Part shown: one piece after another, positions 27,904-37,368 of the stretch
How the letters are laid out: every line of letters begins with the position of its first letter
Numbering within the stretch: position 1 is the first letter of the stretch
Source: Sinomonas susongensis
GTDB lineage: Bacteria > Actinomycetota > Actinomycetes > Actinomycetales > Micrococcaceae
Assembly: GCF_005877005.1 (NCBI RefSeq)
Contig: NZ_SSNH01000015.1
Location: forward strand, 1-64,000
Direction of reading: 5' to 3'
DNA: 64,000 nt
The notes under the pieces: generated by a model
What the model was told of the DNA's origin: nothing
The model's database searches: none
What the model saw: the letters and a program-made list of their open reading frames with translations, nothing else
Made by a program: the position numbers and the translations under genes

Positions 27904-28851
27904 GTGGTGACTCGTCCCGGGCGCTTGGGGGTCGGCGTCATCGGCGCGGGAAAGGTGGGTGCCGTACTCGGTGCGGCCCTGCGCGCGGCCGAGCACGCCG
28001 TCGTCGGCGTTTCCGCTGTCTCGGAGGCTAGCCGCGACCGTGCGGAGGCCCTTCTCCCCGGCGTTCCGGTCCTCGAGATACCGGACATCGTGGAGCGCTC
28101 CGAGCTCGTGCTCCTCGCCGTCCCGGACGACGCACTGGGACCACTCGTCGAGGGGCTCGCGAAGCTCGGGGCGTGGCAGGCTGGCCAGCTCGTCGCGCAC
28201 ACGTCCGGCCGCCATGGCGTCGGCGTTCTCGCACCGGTCCGCTCCGCTGGGGCGATCCCGCTCGCCATCCACCCGGCGATGACGTTCACGGGCATGAGCC
28301 TTGACCTCCGCAGGCTCCTCGACTGCCGCTTCGGGGTGACTGCGGATCCGGCGATGCTGCCGATCGCCCAGGCCCTCGTGGTCGAGATGGGTGCGGAGCC
28401 CGTCGTCATAGCAGAGGGCGACCGGGTCACCTACCATGCGGCACTCGCGCACGGATCGAACCATCTCGTCACCCTTGTCGCGCAGGCGGCGGAGGTCCTC
28501 GGCCGGATCGGGGTGGACGAGCCGGACCAGCTCCTCGGGCCGCTTCTGCGCGCGTCGCTCGACAATGCGCTGGCCGCGGGCGAGTCGGCGCTCACTGGAC
28601 CTGTCGCCCGCGGGGATGTCGGCACCGTCGGCGCGCACGCCGAGGCGCTCGTCGAGCTCGCGCAGGAGACCAGCGGCCCGGGCGACGGCGGCACCGCCGA
28701 TATCCTTGAGGCCTACCGGGCGATGGCCCTTGCCACAGCCCGCCGCGCAGAGCGGCGCGGCCTCTTCGGTGCCGACGTCCGGGCCAGGCTCGAGGCCGCC
28801 CTCAGACCCGAGGACGAGCCCGGGGCGGAGGACCCAGGAGAGGAACCGTAG
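27904..28851 (+). CDS. Rossmann-like / DUF2520 domain protein
   Basis: A 315-residue protein with an N-terminal NAD(P)-binding fold ([21 protein letters not shown], residues 8-28) and a helical DUF2520 C-terminal domain. In outline it resembles ketopantoate reductase or 6-phosphogluconate dehydrogenase-like enzymes. It stands 2 bp before panC, so a role linked to pantoate supply is tempting but unproven. The start is GTG 27904 with GGAGGGGGC upstream; the next codon is also GTG. Confidence 0.85.
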   Translation: MVTRPGRLGVGVIGAGKVGAVLGAALRAAEHAVVGVSAVSEASRDRAEALLPGVPVLEIPDIVERSELVLLAVPDDALGPLVEGLAKLGAWQAGQLVAHTSGRHGVGVLAPVRSAGAIPLAIHPAMTFTGMSLDLRRLLDCRFGVTADPAMLPIAQALVVEMGAEPVVIAEGDRVTYHAALAHGSNHLVTLVAQAAEVLGRIGVDEPDQLLGPLLRASLDNALAAGESALTGPVARGDVGTVGAHAEALVELAQETSGPGDGGTADILEAYRAMALATARRAERRGLFGADVRARLEAALRPEDEPGAEDPGEEP

Positions 28852-28853
28852 AG

Positions 28854-29801
28854 ATGCCCATCACCGTCGGGACGAAGGCCGAGCTGCGGTCTGAGATCGC
28901 GCGCCTCATGGAGGAGCATGCGGGCCGGCGGGGTGGAGGGGCGTCACTCGGGCTGGGCGACGCCTCAGCGGCCAGACCATCCCTGGGACTCGTGCCGACC
29001 ATGGGCGCCCTCCACGACGGCCACCGGAGTCTGGCCGAGGCAGCCGTCGCGGCGAACGACGTCGTCGTGGTGAGCATCTTCGTCAATCCGCTCCAGTTCG
29101 GCGACCCCGAGGACCTCGAGCGGTACCCCCGAACGCTCGAGGCGGACGTGGCGCTCCTCGACTCCATCGGCGTCGACCTCGTTTTCGCCCCCTCCGTGGA
29201 GGAGATGTATCCCGGCGGCGACCCGCTCGTGCGGGTGACCGCGGGCCCGCTTGCCGAGAAGTGGGAGGGCGCTTCGCGTCCGGGTCACTTCGACGGTGTC
29301 CTCACGGTCGTGTCGAAGCTGTTCCACCTCGCCCTGCCGGGACCTGCGGCGGGGCGTCCCGCGGTGTTCCGCGCGTACTTCGGGCAGAAGGATGCGCAGC
29401 AGGTCGCGATCGTGCGGCGCATGGTGAAGGACCTCGACTTCCCGGTCGAGGTGGTGGGGGTCCCGATTGTGCGGGCCGAGGATGGTCTCGCCCTCTCGAG
29501 CCGCAACCAGTTCCTCGATGAGCAGGACCGCGAGGCGGCACTCGTGCTCTCGCGCGCCCTGCGTCTCATGGATGAGCGGGCCGCAGCCCGCGAGCCGCTC
29601 GAGCCGGACGACGCCGTCGCCCTCATCAAGTCGCAGCCCGGCGTCGACCTCGACTATTTCGAGGTCGTGGACCCGGACACCCTCGAGCCGTTGGCCTTCA
29701 ACTGCCGCGAGACGCCCTTCACGGGTGAGGCCCTCGCGATCGTGGCAGCCCGCGTCGGCGGCGTTCGACTCATCGACAACATGCCCCTCGCCGCCCGCTG
29801 A
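28854..29801 (+). CDS. panC: pantothenate synthetase
   Basis: A 315-residue ATP-dependent ligase joining pantoate and beta-alanine. The HIGH-like motif is in [17 protein letters not shown], followed by [20 protein letters not shown]-type [17 protein letters not shown], and the KMSKS-equivalent loop [12 protein letters not shown]. The first 40 residues carry a short glycine-rich extension compared with E. coli PanC. It lies 2 bp after the DUF2520 gene. A tandem repeat block follows the stop codon directly. Confidence 0.95.
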   Translation: MPITVGTKAELRSEIARLMEEHAGRRGGGASLGLGDASAARPSLGLVPTMGALHDGHRSLAEAAVAANDVVVVSIFVNPLQFGDPEDLERYPRTLEADVALLDSIGVDLVFAPSVEEMYPGGDPLVRVTAGPLAEKWEGASRPGHFDGVLTVVSKLFHLALPGPAAGRPAVFRAYFGQKDAQQVAIVRRMVKDLDFPVEVVGVPIVRAEDGLALSSRNQFLDEQDREAALVLSRALRLMDERAAAREPLEPDDAVALIKSQPGVDLDYFEVVDPDTLEPLAFNCRETPFTGEALAIVAARVGGVRLIDNMPLAAR

Positions 29802-29820
29802 CCCCGCCCGGCCCCTTTGC

Positions 29821-29914
29821 CGTTTCGGGTACAGAAACCCGCCGGCTTCTGGCGTTTCGGGTACAGAAACCCGCCGGCTTCTGGCGTTTCGGGTACAGAA
29901 ACCCGCCCGGCAAC
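29821..29914. repeat. tandem repeat family A (3 x 32 bp)
   Basis: Three head-to-tail units of 32 bp start at 29821, 29853 and 29885, the last one incomplete. Each begins CGTTTCGGGTACAGAAACCC, where GTTTC and GAAAC can pair as a small hairpin. The units share the core TCGGGTACA with family B, but in the opposite orientation. Confidence 0.9.
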
Positions 29915-29930
29915 ATTCTGAGACGAGGCA

Positions 29931-30048
29931 GTTGGTGTACCCGAAATGGGGTGGTGGGGGGAGTTGGTGTACCCGAGATGGGGTGGTGGGGGGAGTTGGT
30001 GTACCCGAGACGGGTCGAGGGGGAGTTGGTGTACCCGAGACGGGTGGG
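29931..30048. repeat. tandem repeat family B (4 x 30-32 bp)
   Basis: Four units start at 29931, 29963, 29995 and 30025, each beginning GTTGGTGTACCCGA followed by a G-rich tail. TGTACCCGA is the reverse complement of the family A core, so the seven cores form a 3-versus-4 inverted array. The block abuts the stop codon of the hydrolase gene and would be in the 3' untranslated end of both converging transcripts. Confidence 0.9.
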
Positions 30049-30897
30049 CTAGCTCGCGAAGAAGTCCGCGAGGCGGTCCACGAGGGCCTTCGCGGGCCGC
30101 TCGGGGGCGTCGTGGGCCAGACGCGGAAGGACTCCGAAGTCGGAAGCGGGCAGCACGCCGTCGAGCGCTTCCGCGGCTTCGGCGAAGTACTCCGGACTCG
30201 CGCCGCCGACCAGGAGCAGCGTCTCGAGCGGGAGCTGCTCGAACGGCTTGGCCTTCGAATCGGCGGCGACGACGGCACGGATTTCGCGAGGGCCGGTCGG
30301 CAGGAGGCTCGTGAGCACCTTGCCGGGCTGCGTCCGGCTGCCGATGCGATTCAGGACGGTGAGGATCGGCAGCGGCAGCTTCGCGATCGGACCAGCCGTC
30401 TGGAGCCCGCGCAGGAGGACGGCGAGGGCCTTCTCCTCGTCGCCCCTGCCGAGCGCTGACTCGTAGTCCTCGAGCCAGTCGGCGTTGAAGTTCCCGTTGA
30501 AGGAGATGATGGGGTCGTAGACGGCGAGCTGCGTGATGTCGAGCGTCCGGCCCGCGTTGAGCGCGATGCACCCTCCGTAGTTGTGCCCGAACACCGACTG
30601 CGACCGCGTCTGCGCGAGGACCGCCCCCAGATCGTTCACCTCGACGGTGAGCGAATAGTCGTCCGGCTGGGGCGACGATGCCCCACGGCCGCGGCGGTTG
30701 TAGACATGGACTGGGGCGTCGAGCGCCTCGGCCAGCCGTTGCGCGAGGTCTCGGTACAGTTCCGCCGTCACCATCGAGCCGTGGACGACGACGACCCCGC
30801 CTTCCGCCCGAGCCTCGCCGGTCGCGGCGGTGAACAGCTCGAGAACAGCGCCGTCCGGAGTCGGGACGGTGGAGGCGACAAACTGGGAGGCTGCCAT
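30049..30897 (-). CDS. alpha/beta hydrolase fold protein, nucleophile serine replaced
   Basis: A 282-residue alpha/beta hydrolase. VVVHGSMVTAELYRDLAQRL gives the HG oxyanion region. The nucleophile elbow reads FGHNYGGCIAL instead of the usual GHSxGG, so the catalytic serine is an asparagine (codon AAC). LLLVGGASPEYF precedes the acid position, and a histidine occurs near the C terminus (LAHDAPERPA). It may be a non-catalytic member or use another residue. A TAGGCT box lies 6 nt before the ATG. It is divergent from lysS. Confidence 0.82.
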   Translation of the reverse strand: MAASQFVASTVPTPDGAVLELFTAATGEARAEGGVVVVHGSMVTAELYRDLAQRLAEALDAPVHVYNRRGRGASSPQPDDYSLTVEVNDLGAVLAQTRSQSVFGHNYGGCIALNAGRTLDITQLAVYDPIISFNGNFNADWLEDYESALGRGDEEKALAVLLRGLQTAGPIAKLPLPILTVLNRIGSRTQPGKVLTSLLPTGPREIRAVVAADSKAKPFEQLPLETLLLVGGASPEYFAEAAEALDGVLPASDFGVLPRLAHDAPERPAKALVDRLADFFAS

Positions 30898-30903
30898 ACG
30901 ACG

Positions 30904-30909
30904 AGCCTA
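30904..30909 (-). promoter_or_regulatory. TAGGCT -10 box of the alpha/beta hydrolase gene
   Basis: On the minus strand TAGGCT ends 6 nt before the ATG at 30897, and no ribosome-binding site is present, as expected for a leaderless message. It lies 19 bp from the proposed lysS -10 on the other strand, so the two promoters overlap back to back. Confidence 0.45.
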
Positions 30910-30927
30910 GCCCACAGGCTGCTGGCC

Positions 30928-30933
30928 TAGAAT
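30928..30933 (+). promoter_or_regulatory. TAGAAT -10 box of lysS
   Basis: TAGAAT ends 8 nt before the GTG at 30942. No Shine-Dalgarno sequence lies in front of either possible start, so a leaderless lysS message starting at or near the GTG is likely. Confidence 0.48.
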
Positions 30934-30941
30934 TGAACACT

Positions 30942-32474
30942 GTGACTGCGCAGAACACCGCCCCTGGAGCCGAGCAGGCCCTTCCGTCCGGAACAGAGCC
31001 CGCCGACGCCAGCGAGCAGATGCACGTTCGCCTGGACAAGCGCGGCAAGCTCATCGCGCGGGGCGAGGAGCCCTATCCGGTGATGCTCGAGCGCAGCCAC
31101 TCACTCGCCCAGATCCGCGAGAAGTTTCCTGATCTCGAGCCGGATACCGCCACGGGCGAAGTCGTGGGTGTCGTGGGTCGTGTCGTCTTCGTGCGCAACA
31201 CGGGCAAGCTGTGCTTCGCGACCCTCCAGGAGGGGGACGGGACGCGTCTCCAGGCCATGCTGAGCCTCGCGAACGTCGGCGAGGAGCGTTTGGCCGACTG
31301 GAAGTCCCTTGTCGACCTCGGTGATCATGTCTACGTCCACGGCGAAGTCATCTCGTCCAAGCGCGGCGAGCTCTCGGTCATGGCGGACGACTGGAAGATG
31401 GCGTCGAAGGCCCTCCGGCCGCTCCCGACCCTGCACGCTGAGCTCAATGAGGAGACCCGGGTTCGCCAGCGTTATGTCGACCTCCTGATCCGGGAGGAGG
31501 CGCGGCAGATGGTCTATACGCGGGCCAAGATCACGAAGTCCGTCCGTGACACCCTCGATTCCCACGGATATGTGGAGGTCGAGACACCTATGCTCAATCT
31601 CATCCATGGCGGCGCAGCGGCTCGGCCGTTCGAAACGCACCTCAATGCATTCGACCAGCGGATGACGCTGCGCATTGCGACGGAACTGTATCTCAAGCGC
31701 GCTGTCGTGGGCGGAATCGAGCGGGTCTACGAGATCGGCAGGGTGTTCCGCAACGAGGGTGTGGATTCGACGCACAGCCCCGAATTCACGACGCTCGAAT
31801 GCTACGAGGCGTACGCCGACCAATTCACGATGGCCGAGCGGATGAAGGAGATCATCCTCAACGTCGCGGATGTTGTGGGCAGCCGGCAGATTGAGACGCC
31901 GCAGGGAACGATCGACCTCGACGGCGAATGGCGCTGGCTCGGGGTGTATCCGGGCCTGTCCGAGGCGGTGGGCGAAGAGATCACGCCCGATACGCCCCTC
32001 GAAAAGCTCCTCGAGATCGGCGACCGCCATGGCGTCAGGACCGACCCGCTGTGGACGGCGGAAAAGGCCGTGGTCGAGCTCTTCGGAGACATCGTGGAGC
32101 CGACACTGATCCATCCGACTTTCGTCTATGATTACCCGCCTTCGGCGCAGCCGTTGGCGCGTCCCCACCGTGACGACCCACGTCTCATTGAGGCTTGGGA
32201 CCTGATTATCGGCGGAATGGAGCGCGGTACAGCATTCTCCGAGCTCATTGACCCCGTCATCCAGCGCGAGCGGCTCACGGAGCAGTCGCGCCTTGCCGCG
32301 GAGGGCGACGACGAGGCGATGCAGCTCGACGAGGACTTCCTGCGCGCGCTCGAATACGGTGCACCCCCCATGGGGGGCATCGGCCTCGGGATCGACCGCC
32401 TTGTCATGCTGTTCACGCAGGCGGGCATCCGCGAGACCATCCTGTTCCCCTTGCTCAAGCCGGAGGCCAACTGA
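30942..32474 (+). CDS. lysS: lysyl-tRNA synthetase, class II
   Basis: A 510-residue class II LysRS. An OB-fold anticodon-binding domain (residues about 60-165) precedes the catalytic domain with motif 2 (GRVFRNEGVDSTHSPEFTTLE) and motif 3 (GGIGLGIDRLVML). GTG 30942 is preferred; TTG 30933 is also in frame but would lie inside the proposed -10 element. The second half uses more A/T-ending codons than the neighbours, a trend that continues into the next two genes. It begins the lysS, small membrane protein, lsr2, clpC order typical of the group. Confidence 0.96.
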   Translation: MTAQNTAPGAEQALPSGTEPADASEQMHVRLDKRGKLIARGEEPYPVMLERSHSLAQIREKFPDLEPDTATGEVVGVVGRVVFVRNTGKLCFATLQEGDGTRLQAMLSLANVGEERLADWKSLVDLGDHVYVHGEVISSKRGELSVMADDWKMASKALRPLPTLHAELNEETRVRQRYVDLLIREEARQMVYTRAKITKSVRDTLDSHGYVEVETPMLNLIHGGAAARPFETHLNAFDQRMTLRIATELYLKRAVVGGIERVYEIGRVFRNEGVDSTHSPEFTTLECYEAYADQFTMAERMKEIILNVADVVGSRQIETPQGTIDLDGEWRWLGVYPGLSEAVGEEITPDTPLEKLLEIGDRHGVRTDPLWTAEKAVVELFGDIVEPTLIHPTFVYDYPPSAQPLARPHRDDPRLIEAWDLIIGGMERGTAFSELIDPVIQRERLTEQSRLAAEGDDEAMQLDEDFLRALEYGAPPMGGIGLGIDRLVMLFTQAGIRETILFPLLKPEAN

Positions 32475-32475
32475 C

Positions 32476-32643
32476 ATGGATTACGTAGAAGTCCTGCTCC
32501 CGCCGATCGTGGTCGGACTCATATTCTGGTTCGCAATCCGCGCAATTTTCAATGCGGACAAGTCGGAGCGTGAGGCTCTCGCTGCCGCCGAAAGGGAAGC
32601 GGACCTCCGTGAGCAAGGAAAAAGTTCTCCCTCTGGCGAGTGA
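32476..32643 (+). CDS. small single-helix membrane protein
   Basis: A 55-residue protein with one hydrophobic helix (about residues 7-23, LLPPIVVGLIFWFAIRAIF) and a charged, Glu/Ala/Arg-rich cytoplasmic tail. It starts one base after the lysS stop, with GGAGG inside the lysS 3' end as ribosome-binding site, so it is cotranslated with lysS. Its position between lysS and lsr2 looks normal for the family of genomes, but I know of no function. AT content is higher than in the surroundings. Confidence 0.78.
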   Translation: MDYVEVLLPPIVVGLIFWFAIRAIFNADKSEREALAAAEREADLREQGKSSPSGE

Positions 32644-32775
32644 TTCGTTTTGACGCCATGGTGGCGCGGCAGCATAATGGCAGTGCAATAGCGACGCCAG
32701 CACGAATTGTGCCGTCTGCAAGTGCAGCGCCTGCCAGGCAGGCCGTCGATCAAGCACCGACAGAGAGAGAATGCC

Positions 32776-33120
32776 ATGGCACAGAAAGTCAAGATCATCC
32801 TCGTTGACGACCTCGACGGGGGTTCCGCGGACGAGACCGTCCGTTTCGGCATCGACGGCTCGAGCTATGAGATCGATCTCTCCCATGAGAATGCGACGAA
32901 GCTTCGTGACTCCCTCCAGGGGTACGTGTCGGCGGCCCGCAAGTCGTCTGCCCGTGGGCAGCAGGCCCCCCGCGCCCGTTCTGCTTCGGGCAGCACGGGT
33001 TCACGCAATTCTGATTCCGCCAAGATCCGCCAGTGGGCTCGTGACAACGGTTACAACGTGAACAGCCGCGGCCGCATTCAGGCCGAGATTCAGGAAGCAT
33101 ACCGCAAGGCAAACGCCTGA
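32776..33120 (+). CDS. lsr2: Lsr2 nucleoid-associated protein
   Basis: A 114-residue H-NS-like xenogeneic silencer. The N-terminal dimerisation domain starts AQKVKIILVDDLDGGSADETVRFGIDG. A serine/arginine-rich linker follows, and the C-terminal DNA-binding domain ends with the minor-groove hook RGR in YNVNSRGRIQAEI. Lsr2 coats AT-rich DNA and bridges it. ATG 32776 is used with AGAGAGAGA upstream; the ATG at 32771 is in another frame. A strong terminator follows. Confidence 0.95.
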   Translation: MAQKVKIILVDDLDGGSADETVRFGIDGSSYEIDLSHENATKLRDSLQGYVSAARKSSARGQQAPRARSASGSTGSRNSDSAKIRQWARDNGYNVNSRGRIQAEIQEAYRKANA

Positions 33121-33145
33121 TTCTGACTTTCCCTGATTGATCGCG

Positions 33146-33178
33146 AAACCCGGCGCCGCAACGGCGCCGGGTTTTCTG
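33146..33178 (+). terminator. rho-independent terminator of lsr2
   Basis: A 13-bp perfect stem (33146-33158 with 33162-33174) with a 3-nt CAA loop, rich in GC and followed by TTTTC. It is the most classical terminator in the window and closes the lysS-lsr2 unit. Confidence 0.92.
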
Positions 33179-33282
33179 CATTTGTTGGGCTAATTTCGAA
33201 ATTACGGGAAGTGCGACGGCGGATGAAACGGCCCGCGGACGACTCCAGGGCGCACTCCGGGAACTTCCGTGACCACGGCGCG

Positions 33283-33300
33283 GTTCACCCCGTGGCGAAC
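33283..33300 (+). promoter_or_regulatory. palindrome upstream of clpC (ClgR-type site candidate)
   Basis: GTTCACC-CCGT-GGCGAAC is a near-perfect palindrome with one mismatch. A possible TAGCAT -10 lies at 33328-33333, so the palindrome would be centred about 50 bp before the start of transcription, a normal place for an activator. ClgR activates clp genes in actinobacteria through GTTCGC/GCGAAC-type sites; the spacing here may be one base off the published pattern, so the assignment is tentative. Confidence 0.4.
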
Positions 33301-33400
33301 AGCGCTGTGCGGGCAGCAGCCGCCACGTAGCATCGAACTACTTGCCAGTGCTGTCTTTGGCAGCTCTGCACCCAATCAGCAACACCGGGGAGTTCGAGCG

Positions 33401-35920
33401 ATGTTCGAGAGATTCACAGACCGCGCCCGTCGCGTGGTCGTGCTGGCCCAAGAAGAGGCCCGCATGCTCAACCACAACTACATCGGCACCGAGCACATCC
33501 TCCTGGGTCTTATCCACGAGGGGGAGGGAGTGGCCGCGAAGGCGCTCGAATCCCTTGGTATCTCCTTGGACGGTGTGCGGGAGCAGGTGCAGGAGATCAT
33601 CGGCCAAGGCCAGCAGGCGCCTTCTGGTCACATTCCGTTCACGCCGCGCGCCAAGAAGGTGCTCGAGCTGTCCCTGCGCGAGGCGCTGCAGCTCGGCCAC
33701 AACTACATCGGCACCGAGCACATCCTGCTGGGCCTGATCCGCGAGGGCGAAGGCGTCGCGGCCCAGGTCCTCGTCAAGCTCGGCGCCGACCTCAATCGCG
33801 TCCGCCAGCAGGTCATCCAGCTGCTCTCGGGCTACCAGGGCAAGGAGACGGCGTCGCCCGGCTCCGGCTCGGGCCAGCCGGAGGGGAGCCCCGCGGGTTC
33901 CGTGGTGCTCGACCAGTTCGGCCGCAACCTCACGCAGGCCGCCCGCGAGAACAAGCTCGATCCCGTGATCGGGCGCGAGCACGAGATGGAACGCGTCATG
34001 CAGGTCCTCTCGCGCCGCACCAAGAACAACCCCGTGCTCATCGGCGAGCCCGGCGTCGGCAAGACCGCCGTCGTCGAGGGCCTCGCGCAGGCGATCGTGC
34101 GCGGCGACGTCCCCGAGACGATCAAGGACAAGCAGCTCTACACGCTCGACCTCGGTTCCCTCGTGGCCGGCTCCCGCTACCGCGGCGACTTCGAGGAGCG
34201 CCTCAAGAAGGTCCTCAAGGAGATCCGCACCCGCGGCGACATCATCCTCTTCATCGACGAGATCCACACGCTCGTCGGTGCCGGTGCCGCTGAGGGCGCG
34301 ATCGACGCCGCGAGCATCCTGAAGCCGATGCTCGCGCGCGGCGAGCTCCAGACGATCGGCGCGACGACGCTCGACGAGTACCGCAAGCACATCGAGAAGG
34401 ATGCGGCGCTCGAGCGGCGCTTCCAGCCGATCCAGGTTGCGGAGCCGACGGTGGCGCTCACGATCGAGATCCTCAAGGGGCTCCGCGATCGCTACGAGGC
34501 GCACCACCGTGTCACGATCACGGACAGCGCGCTCGCTGCTGCGGCCAATCTGTCGGAGCGGTACATCAGCGACCGCTTCCTCCCGGACAAGGCCATCGAC
34601 CTGATCGACGAGGCTGGCGCCCGCCTGCGGATCCGTCGGATGACGGCGCCGCCGGAGCTCAAGGCGCTCGACGAGCGCATCGCGAGCCTCAAGCTCGAGA
34701 AGGAATCTGCGATCGACGCGCAGGACTTCGAGGGCGCGGCGGCGCTGCGGGACAAGGAGCAGAAGCTCATTTCGGAGCGCGCCGAGCGCGAGCGTGCGTG
34801 GAAGTCCGGCGACATGGACGGCGTGGCCGAGGTGGACGAGGAGCTCGTCGCCGAGGTGCTCGCCAATTCGACGGGCATCCCGGTCTTCAAGCTCACCGAG
34901 GAGGAGTCTTCGCGGCTCCTGCACATGGAGGACGAGCTCCACAAGCGTGTCGTCGGCCAGGACGACGCCATCAAGGCGCTCTCCCGCTCCATCCGCCGCA
35001 CGCGGGCCGGCCTCAAGGACCCGAAGCGCCCCGGTGGGTCGTTCATCTTCGCGGGCCCGACCGGCGTCGGCAAGACGGAGCTGGCGAAGGCCCTCGCGGA
35101 GTTCCTCTTCGGCGAGGAAGACGCGCTCATCACGCTCGACATGTCCGAGTTCTCGGAGAAGCACACCGTCTCGCGGCTCTTCGGTGCCCCTCCGGGCTAC
35201 GTCGGCTACGAAGAGGGCGGCCAGCTCACCGAGAAGGTGCGCCGGCGGCCGTTCTCGGTCGTGCTGTTCGACGAGGTTGAGAAGGCCCACGCGGACCTCT
35301 TCAACTCCCTCCTGCAGATCCTCGAGGACGGACGCCTCACGGACAGCCAGGGCCGGGTCGTGGACTTCAAGAACACGATCATCATCATGACGACCAACCT
35401 GGGTACCCGGGACATCTCGAAGGGCGTCATGACCGGCTTCCAGTCGGGCACGGACACGAAGACGACCTACGACCGCATGAAGGCCCGCGTGACGGAGGAG
35501 CTCAAGCAGCACTTCCGCCCCGAGTTCCTCAACCGCGTCGACGACATCGTCGTGTTCCCGCAGCTCACGCAGGACGAGATCATCGAGATCGTCGATCTCA
35601 TGATCGAGCGGCTCGAGCGGCGGCTCAAGGACAAGGACATGGGCATCGAGCTCACCCAGAAGGCGAAGGTCCTGCTGGCGACCCGCGGCTACGATCCCGC
35701 CATGGGTGCCCGGCCGCTGCGCCGGGTGATCCAGAGCGAGATCGAGGACCAGCTCTCGGAGAGGATCCTCTTCGGGGACATCTCCGCGGGCGACATCGTG
35801 CTCGTCGATGTCGAGGGCGAAGGTGATCTCGCGAAGTTCACGTTCGTCGGCACGGCGCGCCCGCACCTCCCCGAGGTGGTCACGGCGGGCAAGGGCGGCT
35901 CGAAGGAGCTCGGCGCCTGA
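33401..35920 (+). CDS. clpC: ATP-dependent Clp protease ATPase subunit ClpC
   Basis: An 839-residue Hsp100 unfoldase. Two Clp N-terminal repeats ([14 protein letters not shown] occurs twice) bind adaptors. AAA-1 has Walker A GEPGVGKT, then comes a UVR-type coiled segment ([25 protein letters not shown]), and AAA-2 has GPTGVGKT. It feeds substrates into ClpP. ATG 33401 gives the standard [20 protein letters not shown] start; the frame is open further upstream over the promoter region. It is the last gene before a long terminator hairpin. Confidence 0.97.
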   Translation: MFERFTDRARRVVVLAQEEARMLNHNYIGTEHILLGLIHEGEGVAAKALESLGISLDGVREQVQEIIGQGQQAPSGHIPFTPRAKKVLELSLREALQLGHNYIGTEHILLGLIREGEGVAAQVLVKLGADLNRVRQQVIQLLSGYQGKETASPGSGSGQPEGSPAGSVVLDQFGRNLTQAARENKLDPVIGREHEMERVMQVLSRRTKNNPVLIGEPGVGKTAVVEGLAQAIVRGDVPETIKDKQLYTLDLGSLVAGSRYRGDFEERLKKVLKEIRTRGDIILFIDEIHTLVGAGAAEGAIDAASILKPMLARGELQTIGATTLDEYRKHIEKDAALERRFQPIQVAEPTVALTIEILKGLRDRYEAHHRVTITDSALAAAANLSERYISDRFLPDKAIDLIDEAGARLRIRRMTAPPELKALDERIASLKLEKESAIDAQDFEGAAALRDKEQKLISERAERERAWKSGDMDGVAEVDEELVAEVLANSTGIPVFKLTEEESSRLLHMEDELHKRVVGQDDAIKALSRSIRRTRAGLKDPKRPGGSFIFAGPTGVGKTELAKALAEFLFGEEDALITLDMSEFSEKHTVSRLFGAPPGYVGYEEGGQLTEKVRRRPFSVVLFDEVEKAHADLFNSLLQILEDGRLTDSQGRVVDFKNTIIIMTTNLGTRDISKGVMTGFQSGTDTKTTYDRMKARVTEELKQHFRPEFLNRVDDIVVFPQLTQDEIIEIVDLMIERLERRLKDKDMGIELTQKAKVLLATRGYDPAMGARPLRRVIQSEIEDQLSERILFGDISAGDIVLVDVEGEGDLAKFTFVGTARPHLPEVVTAGKGGSKELGA

Positions 35921-35947
35921 TCCGCTGATCCTGCACACAGGCTGATT

Positions 35948-35991
35948 GACGACGCGGCCCCCACCTCCCGAGGTGGGGGGCCGCCGTCGTC
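35948..35991 (+). terminator. long terminator hairpin after clpC
   Basis: A two-part stem. The inner 9 bp (CCCCCACCT with AGGTGGGGG) surround a 4-nt loop, and an outer arm of about 10 bp (GACGACGCGG with CCGCCGTCGTC, one bulge) extends it. No T-run follows. Confidence 0.78.
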
Positions 35992-36145
35992 TGCTGTCGA
36001 ACTCGGCGCGCGGTCCTCTCCGCCTGAGCTCGAAATTGTCTGCGGGCTCTGGAGTTGTGCGGGCACCTCTGCTTACGGTCGGAGGTGCCCGGCCCTGCCG
36101 GGCGCCGTCGGCGTGGCCGGCGGCCTACGACGGAAGGGGAGAGCC

Positions 36146-36346
36146 ATGACGAGCACGAGCGGGTCTGAGGACGAGGGAGTCGAGCGCGCCGAGGAGCAGG
36201 GCGGCTACGGCAGCCCGACCCCCGAACAGGAGGCGGGCGGCCTGACGGGCCAGAAAAGCCAGGACAGCCAAGGCAGCCAGGGCAGCCAGGCACCCGGGCC
36301 GAGCGAAGACGATGACGAGGACCAGGGCGAGCACGACGTCGACTGA
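36146..36346 (+). CDS. small acidic Ser/Gln/Glu-rich protein
   Basis: A 66-residue, strongly acidic, low-complexity protein without hydrophobic segments. The middle holds a short repeat of SQ-x-SQG units encoded by about 9-bp DNA repeats (near 36256-36290), and the end is a run of Asp and Glu. GGAAGGGGAG precedes the ATG. It ends 18 bp before dhaK on the same strand. I do not recognise a family; it could be a disordered accessory protein or a gene with little selective constraint. Confidence 0.55.
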   Translation: MTSTSGSEDEGVERAEEQGGYGSPTPEQEAGGLTGQKSQDSQGSQGSQAPGPSEDDDEDQGEHDVD

Positions 36347-36364
36347 CGGGGGCAGAGGAGCAAG

Positions 36365-37366
36365 GTGAAGAAGCTCATCAACGACCCGCGCGCGGTGGTA
36401 GAGGAGTCAGTCGACGGGTTCGGCCTGGCCCACGCCGATCTCGTCGAGGTGCACCGGGATCCCCTCTACGTCGCGCGAAGGGGCGGGGCCGTGCAGGGCA
36501 AGGTCGGGCTCGTCTCGGGCGGCGGGAGCGGGCACGAGCCGCTCCACGCGGGTTACGTCGGGCAGGGCATGCTCGACGCCGCGGTCCCAGGGCCGGTCTT
36601 CACCTCGCCGACGCCGGACCAGATCCTTCCGGCGACCCGGGCGGCGGACGGCGGCGTCGGCGTCGTCCACATCGTGAAGAACTACACGGGCGACGTGCTC
36701 AACTTCGAGACTGCTGCGGAGCTGTGCGAAGCCGAGGGCATCGAGGTGCGCACCGTCCTCGTGAACGACGACGTCGCGGTCGAGGACTCGCTCTACACGG
36801 CCGGTCGGCGGGGAGTCGCGGGGACGGTGCTCGTGGAGAAGATCGCGGGCGCAGCCGCCGAACGGGGGGAGTCGCTCGACGCGGTCGAGGCGGTGGCGCG
36901 GAAGGTCGTCGCAAACGTCCGTTCGATGGGCCTCGCGCTGGCCCCCGGCACAGTCCCGCACGTCGGGAGGCCGAGCTTCGAGCTCGAGGAGGGCGAGATC
37001 GAGGTCGGCATCGGGATCCACGGAGAGCCCGGCAGGAGGCGCGTGGGCCTCGAGCCGGCCGACGCCCTCACGGAGCACCTGCTCACCCCGGTCGTCGAGG
37101 ACCTCGGCGTCCGAGGGGGAGACAAGGTGCTCCTGTTCGTCAACGGCATGGGCGGGACACCGCTCTCGGAGCTGTACATCGTGTACCGGCGCGCCGCGCA
37201 GCTCCTCGCCGATCGCGGCGCGATTGTTGAACGGAGCCTTGTGGGTAACTACACCACATCGCTCGAGATGCAGGGCTGCTCTGTCACCGTCCTGCGGCTC
37301 GACGACGAGCTGACAACATGGTGGGACGCGCCGGTCAAGACTGCGGCGCTGCGATGGGGAGTGTGA
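36365..37366 (+). CDS. dhaK: dihydroxyacetone kinase subunit DhaK
   Basis: A 333-residue dihydroxyacetone-binding subunit. His219 in GIGIHGEPG is the residue that binds the substrate covalently as a hemiaminal (His218 in E. coli DhaK). [19 protein letters not shown] forms the binding pocket. It starts with GTG and an upstream GGAG. It is the first of three coupled genes making a PTS-type kinase, in which phosphate comes from a phosphoprotein instead of ATP. Confidence 0.95.
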   Translation: MKKLINDPRAVVEESVDGFGLAHADLVEVHRDPLYVARRGGAVQGKVGLVSGGGSGHEPLHAGYVGQGMLDAAVPGPVFTSPTPDQILPATRAADGGVGVVHIVKNYTGDVLNFETAAELCEAEGIEVRTVLVNDDVAVEDSLYTAGRRGVAGTVLVEKIAGAAAERGESLDAVEAVARKVVANVRSMGLALAPGTVPHVGRPSFELEEGEIEVGIGIHGEPGRRRVGLEPADALTEHLLTPVVEDLGVRGGDKVLLFVNGMGGTPLSELYIVYRRAAQLLADRGAIVERSLVGNYTTSLEMQGCSVTVLRLDDELTTWWDAPVKTAALRWGV

Positions 37367-37368
37367 GC

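Noticed and set aside
29821-30048. possible CRISPR array
   Set aside because: The 30-32 bp periods have no unique spacers; units are adjacent copies, and there are no cas genes in the window.
33338-35938. 866-codon open frame antisense to clpC
   Set aside because: It is the mirror of a highly conserved coding sequence in GC-rich DNA. Its translation is Leu/Glu/Arg/Asp-rich without any domain, and ClpC on the other strand is unmistakable.
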